A stretch of DNA of 64,000 bases. Source: CAZLMG01 sp964560765. GTDB taxonomy: Bacteria; Bdellovibrionota_B; Oligoflexia; Oligoflexales; CAZLMG01. Each line of letters starts with the position of its first letter. Positions within the stretch are counted from its first letter, which is position 1. The notes beneath the pieces are model-generated. The model was not told the DNA's origin. It was given only the letters and a program-made list of their open reading frames with translations, and did not search any database. Positions 50,705 through 59,152 of this stretch are shown here, piece after piece. Made by a program: the position numbers and the translations under genes. The stretch covers positions 1 through 64,000 of the forward strand of contig CAZLMG010000004.1 of NCBI GenBank assembly GCA_964560765.1, given 5' to 3'.

Positions 50705-51338
50705 TATCCCAGAGAGAAATCGCATGCACGGTTTCGAGCTGTTCGCACATCTCGGCAATGGGCAAGCCGACGACGTTAGCGTAAGAACCAACTATCGATT
50801 TGACCATATAGCTGCCGATGCCTTGTGCGGCATAACCACCAGCCTTGTCTAGCGGTTCGCCAGTAGCGACATAGGCTGCGATCTCAGTTGCATGCAGCAC
50901 CTTCATTGTCACAGCAGTTTCTACGTAAAATACTGAATGCTGCCATTGCGTTGAACCCACCCGACGTACCCCGAGCGAGACACCCGAGATAACTTTGTGA
51001 ACTTGGCCAGAGAGTCGCTGCAGCATTTGCCGTGCCATGAGTTGATCATCGGGCTTTTCGAGGACATCATTTCCCAAGACGACAATGGTGTCAGCGGCAA
51101 TCACCAACTCATGATTCTGCTTTGCTTCACCTCGCGCCCGGGCAATGGCCTGACACTTTTCAGCAGCGTTGCGCTGGGCATAGACAACAGGCTCCTCGCC
51201 GACCCGACGCTGCTCTACAATGTTAGGTATCTCAACTGAGAACGGTACTCCCAAAGTTTGCAGCAGCTCACGGCGCCTTGGCGATGAACTCGCCAATGTG
51301 ACTCGAATGGGACCAGCGACCATTTGGGAATCGGACAC
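50691..51338 (-). CDS. maf: Maf-like nucleotide pyrophosphatase
   Basis: 215 aa. Maf/YhdE proteins hydrolyse non-canonical or methylated (d)NTPs. Motifs: LASSSPRRRELL at the N-terminus (SxRR), IAADTIVV (catalytic Asp), EKPDD, SGQVHKVISGVSL and DKAGGYAAQGIG. Start: the GTG at 51338 has GGGAGG at six nt and overlaps the purD stop by one base (TAGTG), so it is chosen over the ATG 15 nt later. It is cotranscribed with purD. Confidence 0.9.
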   Translation of the reverse strand: MSDSQMVAGPIRVTLASSSPRRRELLQTLGVPFSVEIPNIVEQRRVGEEPVVYAQRNAAEKCQAIARARGEAKQNHELVIAADTIVVLGNDVLEKPDDQLMARQMLQRLSGQVHKVISGVSLGVRRVGSTQWQHSVFYVETAVTMKVLHATEIAAYVATGEPLDKAGGYAAQGIGSYMVKSIVGSYANVVGLPIAEMCEQLETVHAISLWDIRAS

Positions 51339-52663
51339 TATGTGCCTCCCGTCGTGGTCAAAGCTGCAAGTCCAATATCTAGGCGAAATTGCGCACCCGG
51401 CCACTTCCCGACTATCTGCTCGACATGTTGATAGGCTTGCTGACGAGCCTCAGCCAGCCCTCGGCCGCGGGCAACAACGGACAGGACTCGTCCGCTTCCA
51501 GAGCGCAATTCTGTGCCCGCCCCTGGCTGCAGACTTGCTGCAAAAACGACGGGTCCGCCGGCCACGCCGCCGAATTCTTGCGCCGTAAACTCGCGGCCAC
51601 CGGCGGTTGGCTTGTCATATGGATAGCCTTCCGCTGCAACGACGACACAAACCGTGGAAGTGGATGGCAGTGAGCCCTGGGTGACTGGCGCAGTTGAGGC
51701 CAGAGTCATCGGCCGATCCGCTAGAACATCAAGGATGAGCGATAGCCACTCGCGATCGTCATTTACCGCCAGTGCCTGTGCTTCTGGATCTCCAAGTCGG
51801 ACGTTAAACTCAATGACGTAGGGACCATCATCGGTCCACATCAAACCCGTGTAGAGGAATCCTTGATAAGGGCATCCTATCGCGCGCATGGTAGCTAAAA
51901 GCGGTTGTACGACACGCGTCCGTATCATCTCATCAGCATCTGCTGGCAGCCAAGGAACCGGCGTGTAACAACCCATCCCTCCAGTATTCGGGCCCAAATC
52001 ACCATCGCGAAGACGTTTGTGATCTACGGCAAAACCAAGGGTCACTGCTGAATGCGGTCCCACGAGCGAAAAATGCGAAACTTCTCGACCGCGCAATAAC
52101 TCCTCAATAACTACTTCGGCAGCGGCGGCGCTCATCTCTGTGTCATATAAGTGGTGTAATCCATTGTCGATGGCGGCCGCGTCTTCGCAAACGAAGACCC
52201 CCTTACCAGCAGCCAAACCGCTGGCTTTGAGGACAACACCTCCGTGCTCCTGCAACCACTTCATAGCAATGGCTCGGCACTCTGACCGATTCCGCACCAC
52301 GGTGTGACGAGCCGTCGGAATTCCTGCGCGCTCCATGATGCTCTTGGAAAATGCCTTCGAGGCCTCGAGTTTAGCGGCAGCGGCGGTAGGACCGAACGCC
52401 CGGATACCCCCAGCCTGCAAAACATCAATCAGCCCACTCTCTAGCGGAGCCTCCGGCCCTACACAAACCAAGTCAACACCCTCGGTCTTACAGCGCTCTA
52501 ACAACTGGTCATGCGACGCACTTTTCGGTAAATCCCAAATCACCGCCGAGTCCGCCATAGCCGGATTGCCGGGCCAAACGGCCACGTCAGCAAGAGCCGA
52601 CTGTCGGAATTTCCAAACCAAGGCATGCTCTCGCGCCCCACTGCCAACTACTAGTATTTTCAT
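51338..52663 (-). CDS. purD: phosphoribosylamine-glycine ligase
   Basis: 441 aa (typical about 430). It catalyses ATP-dependent joining of glycine to phosphoribosylamine in purine synthesis. An ATP-grasp fold begins with LVVGSGAREHALVWKF. Then come VVLKASGLAAGKGVFV, GLAVDHKRLRDGD-type substrate contacts (here FAVDHKRLRDGDLGPNTGGM) and YVIEFNVRLGDPEAQAL with metal-binding Glu/Asn. The start has GGGAA upstream. No other pur gene is near. Operon with maf. Confidence 0.96.
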   Translation of the reverse strand: MKILVVGSGAREHALVWKFRQSALADVAVWPGNPAMADSAVIWDLPKSASHDQLLERCKTEGVDLVCVGPEAPLESGLIDVLQAGGIRAFGPTAAAAKLEASKAFSKSIMERAGIPTARHTVVRNRSECRAIAMKWLQEHGGVVLKASGLAAGKGVFVCEDAAAIDNGLHHLYDTEMSAAAAEVVIEELLRGREVSHFSLVGPHSAVTLGFAVDHKRLRDGDLGPNTGGMGCYTPVPWLPADADEMIRTRVVQPLLATMRAIGCPYQGFLYTGLMWTDDGPYVIEFNVRLGDPEAQALAVNDDREWLSLILDVLADRPMTLASTAPVTQGSLPSTSTVCVVVAAEGYPYDKPTAGGREFTAQEFGGVAGGPVVFAASLQPGAGTELRSGSGRVLSVVARGRGLAEARQQAYQHVEQIVGKWPGAQFRLDIGLAALTTTGGT

Positions 52664-52777
52664 GAGTCATTCCCGAGGTTTCAAAATTCTTGCCGGCGGG
52701 TTTTGATTTATCCGGCAGGGGCAAAACTGTCAACCTCCGTCATGGATCAGGTACAATACTATTATATCCCCAAATTG

Positions 52778-52793
52778 TGGCATGCCTGTGGCA
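52778..52793 (+). promoter_or_regulatory. candidate sigma-54 promoter of the receiver/TAM operon
   Basis: TGGCATG-CCTG-TGGCA: GG-N10-GC with an excellent -24 box and one mismatch in the -12 box (TGGCA for TTGCA). The predicted start is near 52804, 51 nt before the start at 52855. Confidence 0.35.
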
Positions 52794-52854
52794 GCCCCTG
52801 TGATCACATTTGACTCGCATCGGACTTAAACTCATTCCGCAAAGAGGTTGAGGT

Positions 52855-53814
52855 TTGGCAGCAAGTATCAGTTCACGCCGTTGGCCAGAGCAAACGGCCG
52901 TCGTTTTCACAGCTGCCGGCAATGTTGGCATGTTGCTGCGAGAACTGTTGCGCAATTACAATTGGATGGTCATCGAAACCACCGATTCGGTGGACAATTG
53001 CCTGGCGCACATGCGCCGTGGACAAGCACAGCTCGTCATTGTTGACGACACTTCCGAACTTCCGGCCTCCGCAACCATTCGCCAGCTCCTGATGGATCCG
53101 CTCGCATTGCTGACACCGATGTTGGCTTTTACCACAGAGCAGCACAGCCTTGAGGTCCCATGCCTCAGAACGCTTGGCATGCCAAAGCTCGTGTCCAAAC
53201 CACTAACCCCCGATAAGTTTCTGCCTGGCTTTAACAAGCTCATTGAAATTTGGAGCGGGGGATTTTGCGCGGAAATTCGCTTGGCCGCTAGCCAGCTCGT
53301 GAAAGCGAACGAAGAGACCGGCTTACGCATTCTGACGAAGTTAAACGACATTCGAGACGCACAGCCACTCGTCAGCCCAAGTCTCGCCAAGTACTACTAC
53401 CGAAGTGGCAATGTAAAAACAGCAGAAAAGGTTTTGCTGGTAGCCATGAAAAATGCGCCGCGCAATATGGGTCTGATTTTGGCATTGTCGGATTTCTACC
53501 TACATTGCGCCATGCCCGATGTGGCCTTTCGCTTGCTCTCTGGTGCGCGCAGTGTCTATGGCAACGCCATAGCCTTACTTCCGGACCTCATTCAAGCCTG
53601 TTTGATGAGTGGACGCATTAGCGAAGCGATCGGGTACATGCGCGACCTGCAGGCGCGCGGCTACATGCAGTCAACGATGAACGAGTACATCTCCAAGTGC
53701 TTGTATGCAGAAGGTCGCGAAGCAGAGTTCCGCAAGATAGTTGGGCGCCCCTCCTTCGAGCAACAGCTGGATCAGGCGTGGAATCCCAAAAGTACCGTGA
53801 GCGCAGCTAGTTAA
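52855..53814 (+). CDS. receiver-like domain fused to TPR-type repeats
   Basis: 319 aa. Start TTG 52855 with GAGG at seven nt; no ATG lies in frame before residue 24. Residues about 12-125 look like a degenerate receiver: FTAAGNVGMLLRELL, VIVDDTSELP and VSKPLTPDKF (Lys-Pro switch). The usual leading acidic pair is absent, so phosphorylation may be lost. The C-terminal 190 residues are helical and TPR-like (YYRSGNVKTAEKVLLVAMKN, ALSDFYLHCAMPDVAFRLL, AYGRISEAIGYMRD). Likely a scaffold. First gene of an operon with an ATPase and tamBA. Confidence 0.7.
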   Translation: MAASISSRRWPEQTAVVFTAAGNVGMLLRELLRNYNWMVIETTDSVDNCLAHMRRGQAQLVIVDDTSELPASATIRQLLMDPLALLTPMLAFTTEQHSLEVPCLRTLGMPKLVSKPLTPDKFLPGFNKLIEIWSGGFCAEIRLAASQLVKANEETGLRILTKLNDIRDAQPLVSPSLAKYYYRSGNVKTAEKVLLVAMKNAPRNMGLILALSDFYLHCAMPDVAFRLLSGARSVYGNAIALLPDLIQACLMSGRISEAIGYMRDLQARGYMQSTMNEYISKCLYAEGREAEFRKIVGRPSFEQQLDQAWNPKSTVSAAS

Positions 53815-53846
53815 GCACCTTAGAGGTGCAGAGAAGAGCCCCATAC

Positions 53847-54836
53847 ATGTCCGCTGACTCCACAACCTTTGGTAGCTTTAGCCAACAAGTGGGTGTGGAG
53901 CCTGTTTGGTCAAATGACGAGCGCCGCCGCAAGCTGGATCAGCTGTCACACCACGCACAACGGCCTGGGTCCATCTCCCTGGTCAGTGCCGCTCCTGGGA
54001 ACGGAAAATCGCTGACTGCCCATTGGCTTTTTCAACAGTTCAACCTCGAGGACTTCGAAGTTCTACTGCTGCGTTTGCATGCAGCCAACACCTCGGAGGC
54101 ACACCCCAAGTCACCATTTTGGCGAATCCTCACTCACTATTTTTGTCCGACTGCTCAGGAACCTGTCGATGGCGCCGCGCGGCGCGCAAAACTCCTCAAG
54201 CACCTGGACGGATTGGCGAAGTCCGGCCGCAGGCTGGCGTTACTACTAGACCTCCAAGACTCGAGATTGCCAACCGAGCTAGCGCACGACCTTGAGCAAT
54301 TTCTTGAACATCGTCAGGTTTTCGAAGCCAGTGTCGCAATCGTCATTTTTTGTGAGCCCGAACAGAGGCCGACTTTACAAAGCCGCCCGACGCTCAGCGA
54401 TCGAATTGGATTCGAATGGCACATTCCGCCGCTGGACGAGAATGAAACCATAGAATATCTTGCCCAAGGTAGTCTGCGCCTTGGCCTGGCAAGACACTTC
54501 TTCTCTGAGCGAGCGATGCAAATTATTCATCAATATAGCAACGGAATCTATACGCGAATCAACACCATCGCCGATGCTTGCTTGGTCGAGTCCCGCCGCC
54601 AAAATCTGTCTGCAGCAACTCCAGAAATCGTTAGCGATGTTTGCTCGAGTCTGAGCTTTCGCGGCAGAAATACGATGGGTACACATCAGCAAAAGTCCCC
54701 AACTGAGTTTTCCAAGCCCGACGCCAGCCATAGCCACAGCCAAACACAGATTGCACCCTTGCGCCCGGATAACAGCCTGCGTTTACCCAAATTGAGTCCA
54801 CTCAGCTCTCTCTTGCTAGACGAAGAGGCGTCGTAG
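53847..54836 (+). CDS. ExeA/GspA-like AAA+ ATPase
   Basis: 329 aa from ATG 53847 (AAGAG upstream). Single P-loop domain: Walker A SAAPGNGKSLT at about residues 40-50, Walker B LALLLDLQD, then a C-terminal helical lid (ENETIEYLAQGSLRLGL, IHQYSNGIYTRINTIADACL). That architecture matches ExeA/GspA and TniB-like ATPases of secretion and transposition. A Gln/Ser/Pro-rich tail follows. No membrane segment seen, so ExeA-like peptidoglycan anchoring is absent. Between the receiver/TPR gene and tamB. Confidence 0.75.
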   Translation: MSADSTTFGSFSQQVGVEPVWSNDERRRKLDQLSHHAQRPGSISLVSAAPGNGKSLTAHWLFQQFNLEDFEVLLLRLHAANTSEAHPKSPFWRILTHYFCPTAQEPVDGAARRAKLLKHLDGLAKSGRRLALLLDLQDSRLPTELAHDLEQFLEHRQVFEASVAIVIFCEPEQRPTLQSRPTLSDRIGFEWHIPPLDENETIEYLAQGSLRLGLARHFFSERAMQIIHQYSNGIYTRINTIADACLVESRRQNLSAATPEIVSDVCSSLSFRGRNTMGTHQQKSPTEFSKPDASHSHSQTQIAPLRPDNSLRLPKLSPLSSLLLDEEAS

Positions 54837-54844
54837 GTTCGCCA

Positions 54845-57800
54845 ATGCTTATGACCTTCATCAACGACAAATGGTCCGCACGATTTCGGCGATGGACGAT
54901 CATCGCCATTGTGTTGACCGGTATTAGCATGTTGCTCAACTTAGTCGTAGATAATCCCTACACTCACCAGATGCTGCGCATCTTAATTAACGAAAAAATC
55001 ACCAAGGAAACCGACTACACAATTGACTTCAAAGCGCTTAAAGTCTCGGCTGTGCCTCCGACCGTCGACATCTTTGGCTTCGCTATTTTTTCCCGGACAC
55101 ACCCTGAAAACGCCATTGCTCGCTCGTCGCAGATAAGCGCCTCGCTGTCGCTTTGGTCCGTGATTATGGGCGATATCAAGTTAGGCACACTGGGCATTAC
55201 CGATCTTGATTTTAGCTACCCACATCCCGCATTCGCTGCCCCAAAAACGGCAACATCCATACCAGTTCCCGCAGAGGAGCCGGCTCCATGGCCGCCAAAC
55301 TTCAGATTACCCATCGAGACCATCGAACTGACAAACGCACGCATCTATTTTGCTATTCCCGACGACACAGCCATATCTGAGGCAGCGCCCCCATTGCTGC
55401 AAATGTCTTTGGCCGGCCTCGACGTTGTCGTCGACTATGAGGACTGGGAAAACATAGGACTCGAAATCGATGTCTCAGCAACAACCTTAAGTGCCGCCGG
55501 CACGACGTATCTTGACCAGGCAAAGATTGTCGGCAGCCTCGAATTGGATGGCACGCGAATTCGCGCCAGTCGACTGAACCTGACCTCGTCTCTGCTTTCA
55601 ACAGAAGGAAAGCTAGACGCAAGACTGCGCCTTAACAAAATGCAGCAACTGGAAACATTCGGCCTCAAGTATCAAGCCAATATTGACGCTGACTTGCGAT
55701 ACCTCGGGTCCGTGCTAGCAATCCAAAATACAGCTGGGCCCTTCCAAGGAAAGGCGACCGTTGCCGTGGAAATCCCGATTCTCGGTGACAAATCGACGAC
55801 GTTCAATGTCGAAGGCCAAGGAAAGCTCAAAGAAGCACAACTCGATGGGTTCAAACTGGGAAATTCAGCATTGAAATTTCGTGTCAATGCCGACGAAATG
55901 CTGTTCGACGATATCGACCTCATTTTCGGCGATAGGTCCTATGGCCACATCCGCGGCAAGATCACATTTGACGAGAAAGTCTCTTACGATTTTCAAGCCC
56001 AACCACGGGATCTACCTCTATCGAAGTTGCTATCAGCGCTGCAAGTCGACTTCACTGCTTTTGATGCCACACTGTTCAGCCCCGAGTTGCGCGTTTACGG
56101 CACAGGCGACCCTTTTGATTTGCGCGTCGTTGCTCCAGCAGAGTTTCACCATATGAACTTTCCTGATTTAGCCATGGACACCTCGAAGTTTCCCATCGCG
56201 CCTACCTGCCGCTTGCAAATGAATTTGCGCGCCAACAGCCAACGTTTGACTTTTGATGGTACGCAAGGAACATGCTTTCGCTATGCAAGCTCTGGGCACA
56301 AACCCACGATTGAGGAAGCCACTGCGGCCCCGCCAGCGTCCGCTACGGATTTATCGCCCTTAGCACTGGTTGGTTTCACCTCATATGATGGTGCCACAGG
56401 CATGAACTTAGCGATCACCAGCAGGGCGTTGAGTCTAGGTTTGACTTCCTATTTTGTCCAAATGCCGCTGGATGGACATGCCAATCTGGAAACTCGTATT
56501 CATGGTGCCTATAATCGCATTTTCATTGATAGCGCTGTCAATGGAGCAGACCTGAAGTTCATCGAAACACCAGTTCCAAAGTTATCCGCGCGGGTCCGCG
56601 TTGATGGCTCAAAAGTCCTCCTGCAGTCCATCGCTTTAACTACCAACGAAGGCGGTTATCTAAAGGTCGAAGATAGCGTCCTCGACACAGATGGCGAGAT
56701 GAGCCTCAACCTGAAGTTTAGCGGAGAGGCCATAGCGGGTGCATTCATCTCCAGCCTCCTCGGCGAGAGTCTGAATGCCGTCAATTTTGGCGCTGACATT
56801 ACCCGTATTCATGGTCAACTGTCCGGCCCACTGCACAAGCCTTTCGCTTATCAAGGCAAGATCACCACGGAGATGACCAGTGCGACACTTGATGGTCAGG
56901 TATTATTTGACCACGCCGTCTTAGCACTTGAACACAACCGTGAGGGCTGGCGCACAGAGGGGACCAGCGCACGACTTGGCGCTATTCAGCTAAAAGTAAG
57001 CGCCAAGCAGCAGCCGGATAAGTCCGAACGCTCATTGGATGTTGGTGATTCAGCATTGCAGGAATTGGGACTCGACTTGAATCGCAGTTGGGAGATTCGC
57101 ATCGATTCGGAAGAGCCCAAACTAGGAAACCCACGTGCCAAAGATCTGCAGCTGGGGCTACAAAGACTGCCTTTCGCCAGCGAAGCCCTCATCGCCGCCG
57201 GTATTGACGCAAATCTGAAGATCACTGCTAGACTATCCGGACCTCTCGATCGCCTGCAAGGTACGTTCGAGGGCAGTCTGTATCAGTTGGAAGTCCTCGA
57301 AAGCGCCATGGCGCCCATTAACTTTGGCGGCTTTCTTAACACCGGAGCGATGGATCTCATGCTAGGGCACGGCGGGAACGCCTTGACCGGTCGACTGCGC
57401 TTAGATTTCTCGGACACGAAGCTGCCCTACGACCTCGCTTTGAACATGCTGCGATTTGACCTGCGGCCGTTCGCTACACGCTTTTTCGCCTCAGACCCGC
57501 GAAACTATGCTTATATGACCGGCGATTTGCGCTTAGGTGGACACTTCACCGACTGGTGGGCATCGCAAGGGGCGTTGGAGCTCCGCGACCTTCGGGCCCA
57601 GTTCAATCGAGAGGTGATGGGCAAAGCACGCAGTGTCCAAGTCAACCTGTTCCAGCCCTTCACCTGGGAGATGACAAAGAAGGGCTGGAATATCCGCGAA
57701 GGCGACGACCTGATGCTGGTGGGCGATTTGCTTAAGATACGAGTTGAGGCGGCAAATAATCGCATTCCCTCGAACCTCGATATTCGCGTTGAGGGTGAAG

Positions 57801-59152
57801 TCGATGCTCGATTAGCTTCGGTCTTATCGTCGCAAGTAGAAACTGCGAGCGGCAAGCTGCGCCTAGAGGGGAGCGTCACTGGCCCCATGGAGCACCCGAA
57901 TGTAAAATTCAGCTTAAACGATGTACGTCAAAACCGGTTTACGTCCGCAACTTGGCAACCCTTGAGCATCGGCATGGCAGATATTCGCCCTCCGTTTCAG
58001 AACATCAATCTTGATGTCGTTCTCACTAACGATCGGCTGCAGTTGCGAAGTCTGCGCGCCGACAAAGGTAATGGCTTCCTTACAGCCTCCGGGCTGTTGT
58101 ACTTTGCAGCCGAGCGGCAAGCAGAGTCCAGGATTGATTTGCATTTGGAAAACGCCGGCATTATCTACCCGGTCCCCACTTTGAAAAGCATCGATGCCGT
58201 TCTATCTGGCGACATCGCTTTGACAGGAACATCCCTTCCCTTGAGTATTGCAGGCGACATTACGGTAAACCGAGCGCGGTCAACCGGTGAATTTGATCTA
58301 CGCAAAGAGATTTTTGACGCCCTTCGAAAGCGCTCGTATTCGGTGCGCGTTGGCCCAGACATTCCATCCATTCTCTTTGACATCAATATCGTTGCCGACG
58401 AGTCCATCGTCATTTCCAACCGCAACATACAAACCACACTTTCCAGCAACTTGCGACTTGGTGGCAACGACGTCAGCCCGAATTTACGCGGGCAGGTTGA
58501 GATCAATAAAGGCAAATTCATGTACAAGCAGGACTTCACCATCACGCAAGGCATGATTACCTTTGATGACCCGATTCGACCCGACCCGAAAATTGACATC
58601 CTGGCCGAGGCTGATGTTCGCAGCTATCGCGTCTTCTTCGCCTTCTCGGGCCGCGCTTCAGATCCAGTTGTCGACCTCAGCGTCGAACCACAAACTCGCG
58701 AAGATGGGGGCGAGATCACCAAACTGGACATCCTATCCCTTCTGTCCAAGGGCTCGTTGCCGCCCGCTCGGACCAATGCCGCAGACACTGGGGGTGTAGC
58801 TACCGCCGAAGTGCTTAACATCATTGCCGGCCAATTCGAAGAGCCGGTGGAAAAAATACTAGACCTCACCGGACAGTCCATTGTTCGCCAAGGATACATC
58901 GACACCAAGGCAGCCGAGAATGGACAACCCGTACCTCGTTTCAACGTCCCGCTGAACCTTGGCCCGAACTGGGATATGGTTTTGCGAGTTGAGCCAAATA
59001 ACTGGCAAATGTCGTCAGAATATGCTCTTCATGGTAACATCGTCCTTCAAGGAAGCGTGGATGGACGGGAAGAGAACGAAACGGCGAAGAAGCAGAGCAA
59101 TGCTCCCACAGATACCGGAATTGACCTCAAGTTTCGCTTTTCGTATCCATGA
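54845..59152 (+). CDS. tamB: TamB-type envelope-spanning protein (DUF490)
   Basis: 1435 aa. TamB is an inner-membrane-anchored, periplasm-spanning beta-taco protein that works with TamA in outer-membrane protein assembly or lipid transport. The N-terminal signal anchor is WTIIAIVLTGISMLLNLVV. The AsmA-like N-terminal domain is followed by long repeats of beta strands. The conserved C-terminal TamB domain has LRGQVEINKGKFMYKQDFTI, GMITFDDPIRPDPKIDILAE, ITKLDILSLLSKGSLP and the final FRFSYP. Start ATG 54845 or 54851. It precedes a TamA-like gene whose start lies within its end. Confidence 0.93.
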   Translation: MLMTFINDKWSARFRRWTIIAIVLTGISMLLNLVVDNPYTHQMLRILINEKITKETDYTIDFKALKVSAVPPTVDIFGFAIFSRTHPENAIARSSQISASLSLWSVIMGDIKLGTLGITDLDFSYPHPAFAAPKTATSIPVPAEEPAPWPPNFRLPIETIELTNARIYFAIPDDTAISEAAPPLLQMSLAGLDVVVDYEDWENIGLEIDVSATTLSAAGTTYLDQAKIVGSLELDGTRIRASRLNLTSSLLSTEGKLDARLRLNKMQQLETFGLKYQANIDADLRYLGSVLAIQNTAGPFQGKATVAVEIPILGDKSTTFNVEGQGKLKEAQLDGFKLGNSALKFRVNADEMLFDDIDLIFGDRSYGHIRGKITFDEKVSYDFQAQPRDLPLSKLLSALQVDFTAFDATLFSPELRVYGTGDPFDLRVVAPAEFHHMNFPDLAMDTSKFPIAPTCRLQMNLRANSQRLTFDGTQGTCFRYASSGHKPTIEEATAAPPASATDLSPLALVGFTSYDGATGMNLAITSRALSLGLTSYFVQMPLDGHANLETRIHGAYNRIFIDSAVNGADLKFIETPVPKLSARVRVDGSKVLLQSIALTTNEGGYLKVEDSVLDTDGEMSLNLKFSGEAIAGAFISSLLGESLNAVNFGADITRIHGQLSGPLHKPFAYQGKITTEMTSATLDGQVLFDHAVLALEHNREGWRTEGTSARLGAIQLKVSAKQQPDKSERSLDVGDSALQELGLDLNRSWEIRIDSEEPKLGNPRAKDLQLGLQRLPFASEALIAAGIDANLKITARLSGPLDRLQGTFEGSLYQLEVLESAMAPINFGGFLNTGAMDLMLGHGGNALTGRLRLDFSDTKLPYDLALNMLRFDLRPFATRFFASDPRNYAYMTGDLRLGGHFTDWWASQGALELRDLRAQFNREVMGKARSVQVNLFQPFTWEMTKKGWNIREGDDLMLVGDLLKIRVEAANNRIPSNLDIRVEGEVDARLASVLSSQVETASGKLRLEGSVTGPMEHPNVKFSLNDVRQNRFTSATWQPLSIGMADIRPPFQNINLDVVLTNDRLQLRSLRADKGNGFLTASGLLYFAAERQAESRIDLHLENAGIIYPVPTLKSIDAVLSGDIALTGTSLPLSIAGDITVNRARSTGEFDLRKEIFDALRKRSYSVRVGPDIPSILFDINIVADESIVISNRNIQTTLSSNLRLGGNDVSPNLRGQVEINKGKFMYKQDFTITQGMITFDDPIRPDPKIDILAEADVRSYRVFFAFSGRASDPVVDLSVEPQTREDGGEITKLDILSLLSKGSLPPARTNAADTGGVATAEVLNIIAGQFEEPVEKILDLTGQSIVRQGYIDTKAAENGQPVPRFNVPLNLGPNWDMVLRVEPNNWQMSSEYALHGNIVLQGSVDGREENETAKKQSNAPTDTGIDLKFRFSYP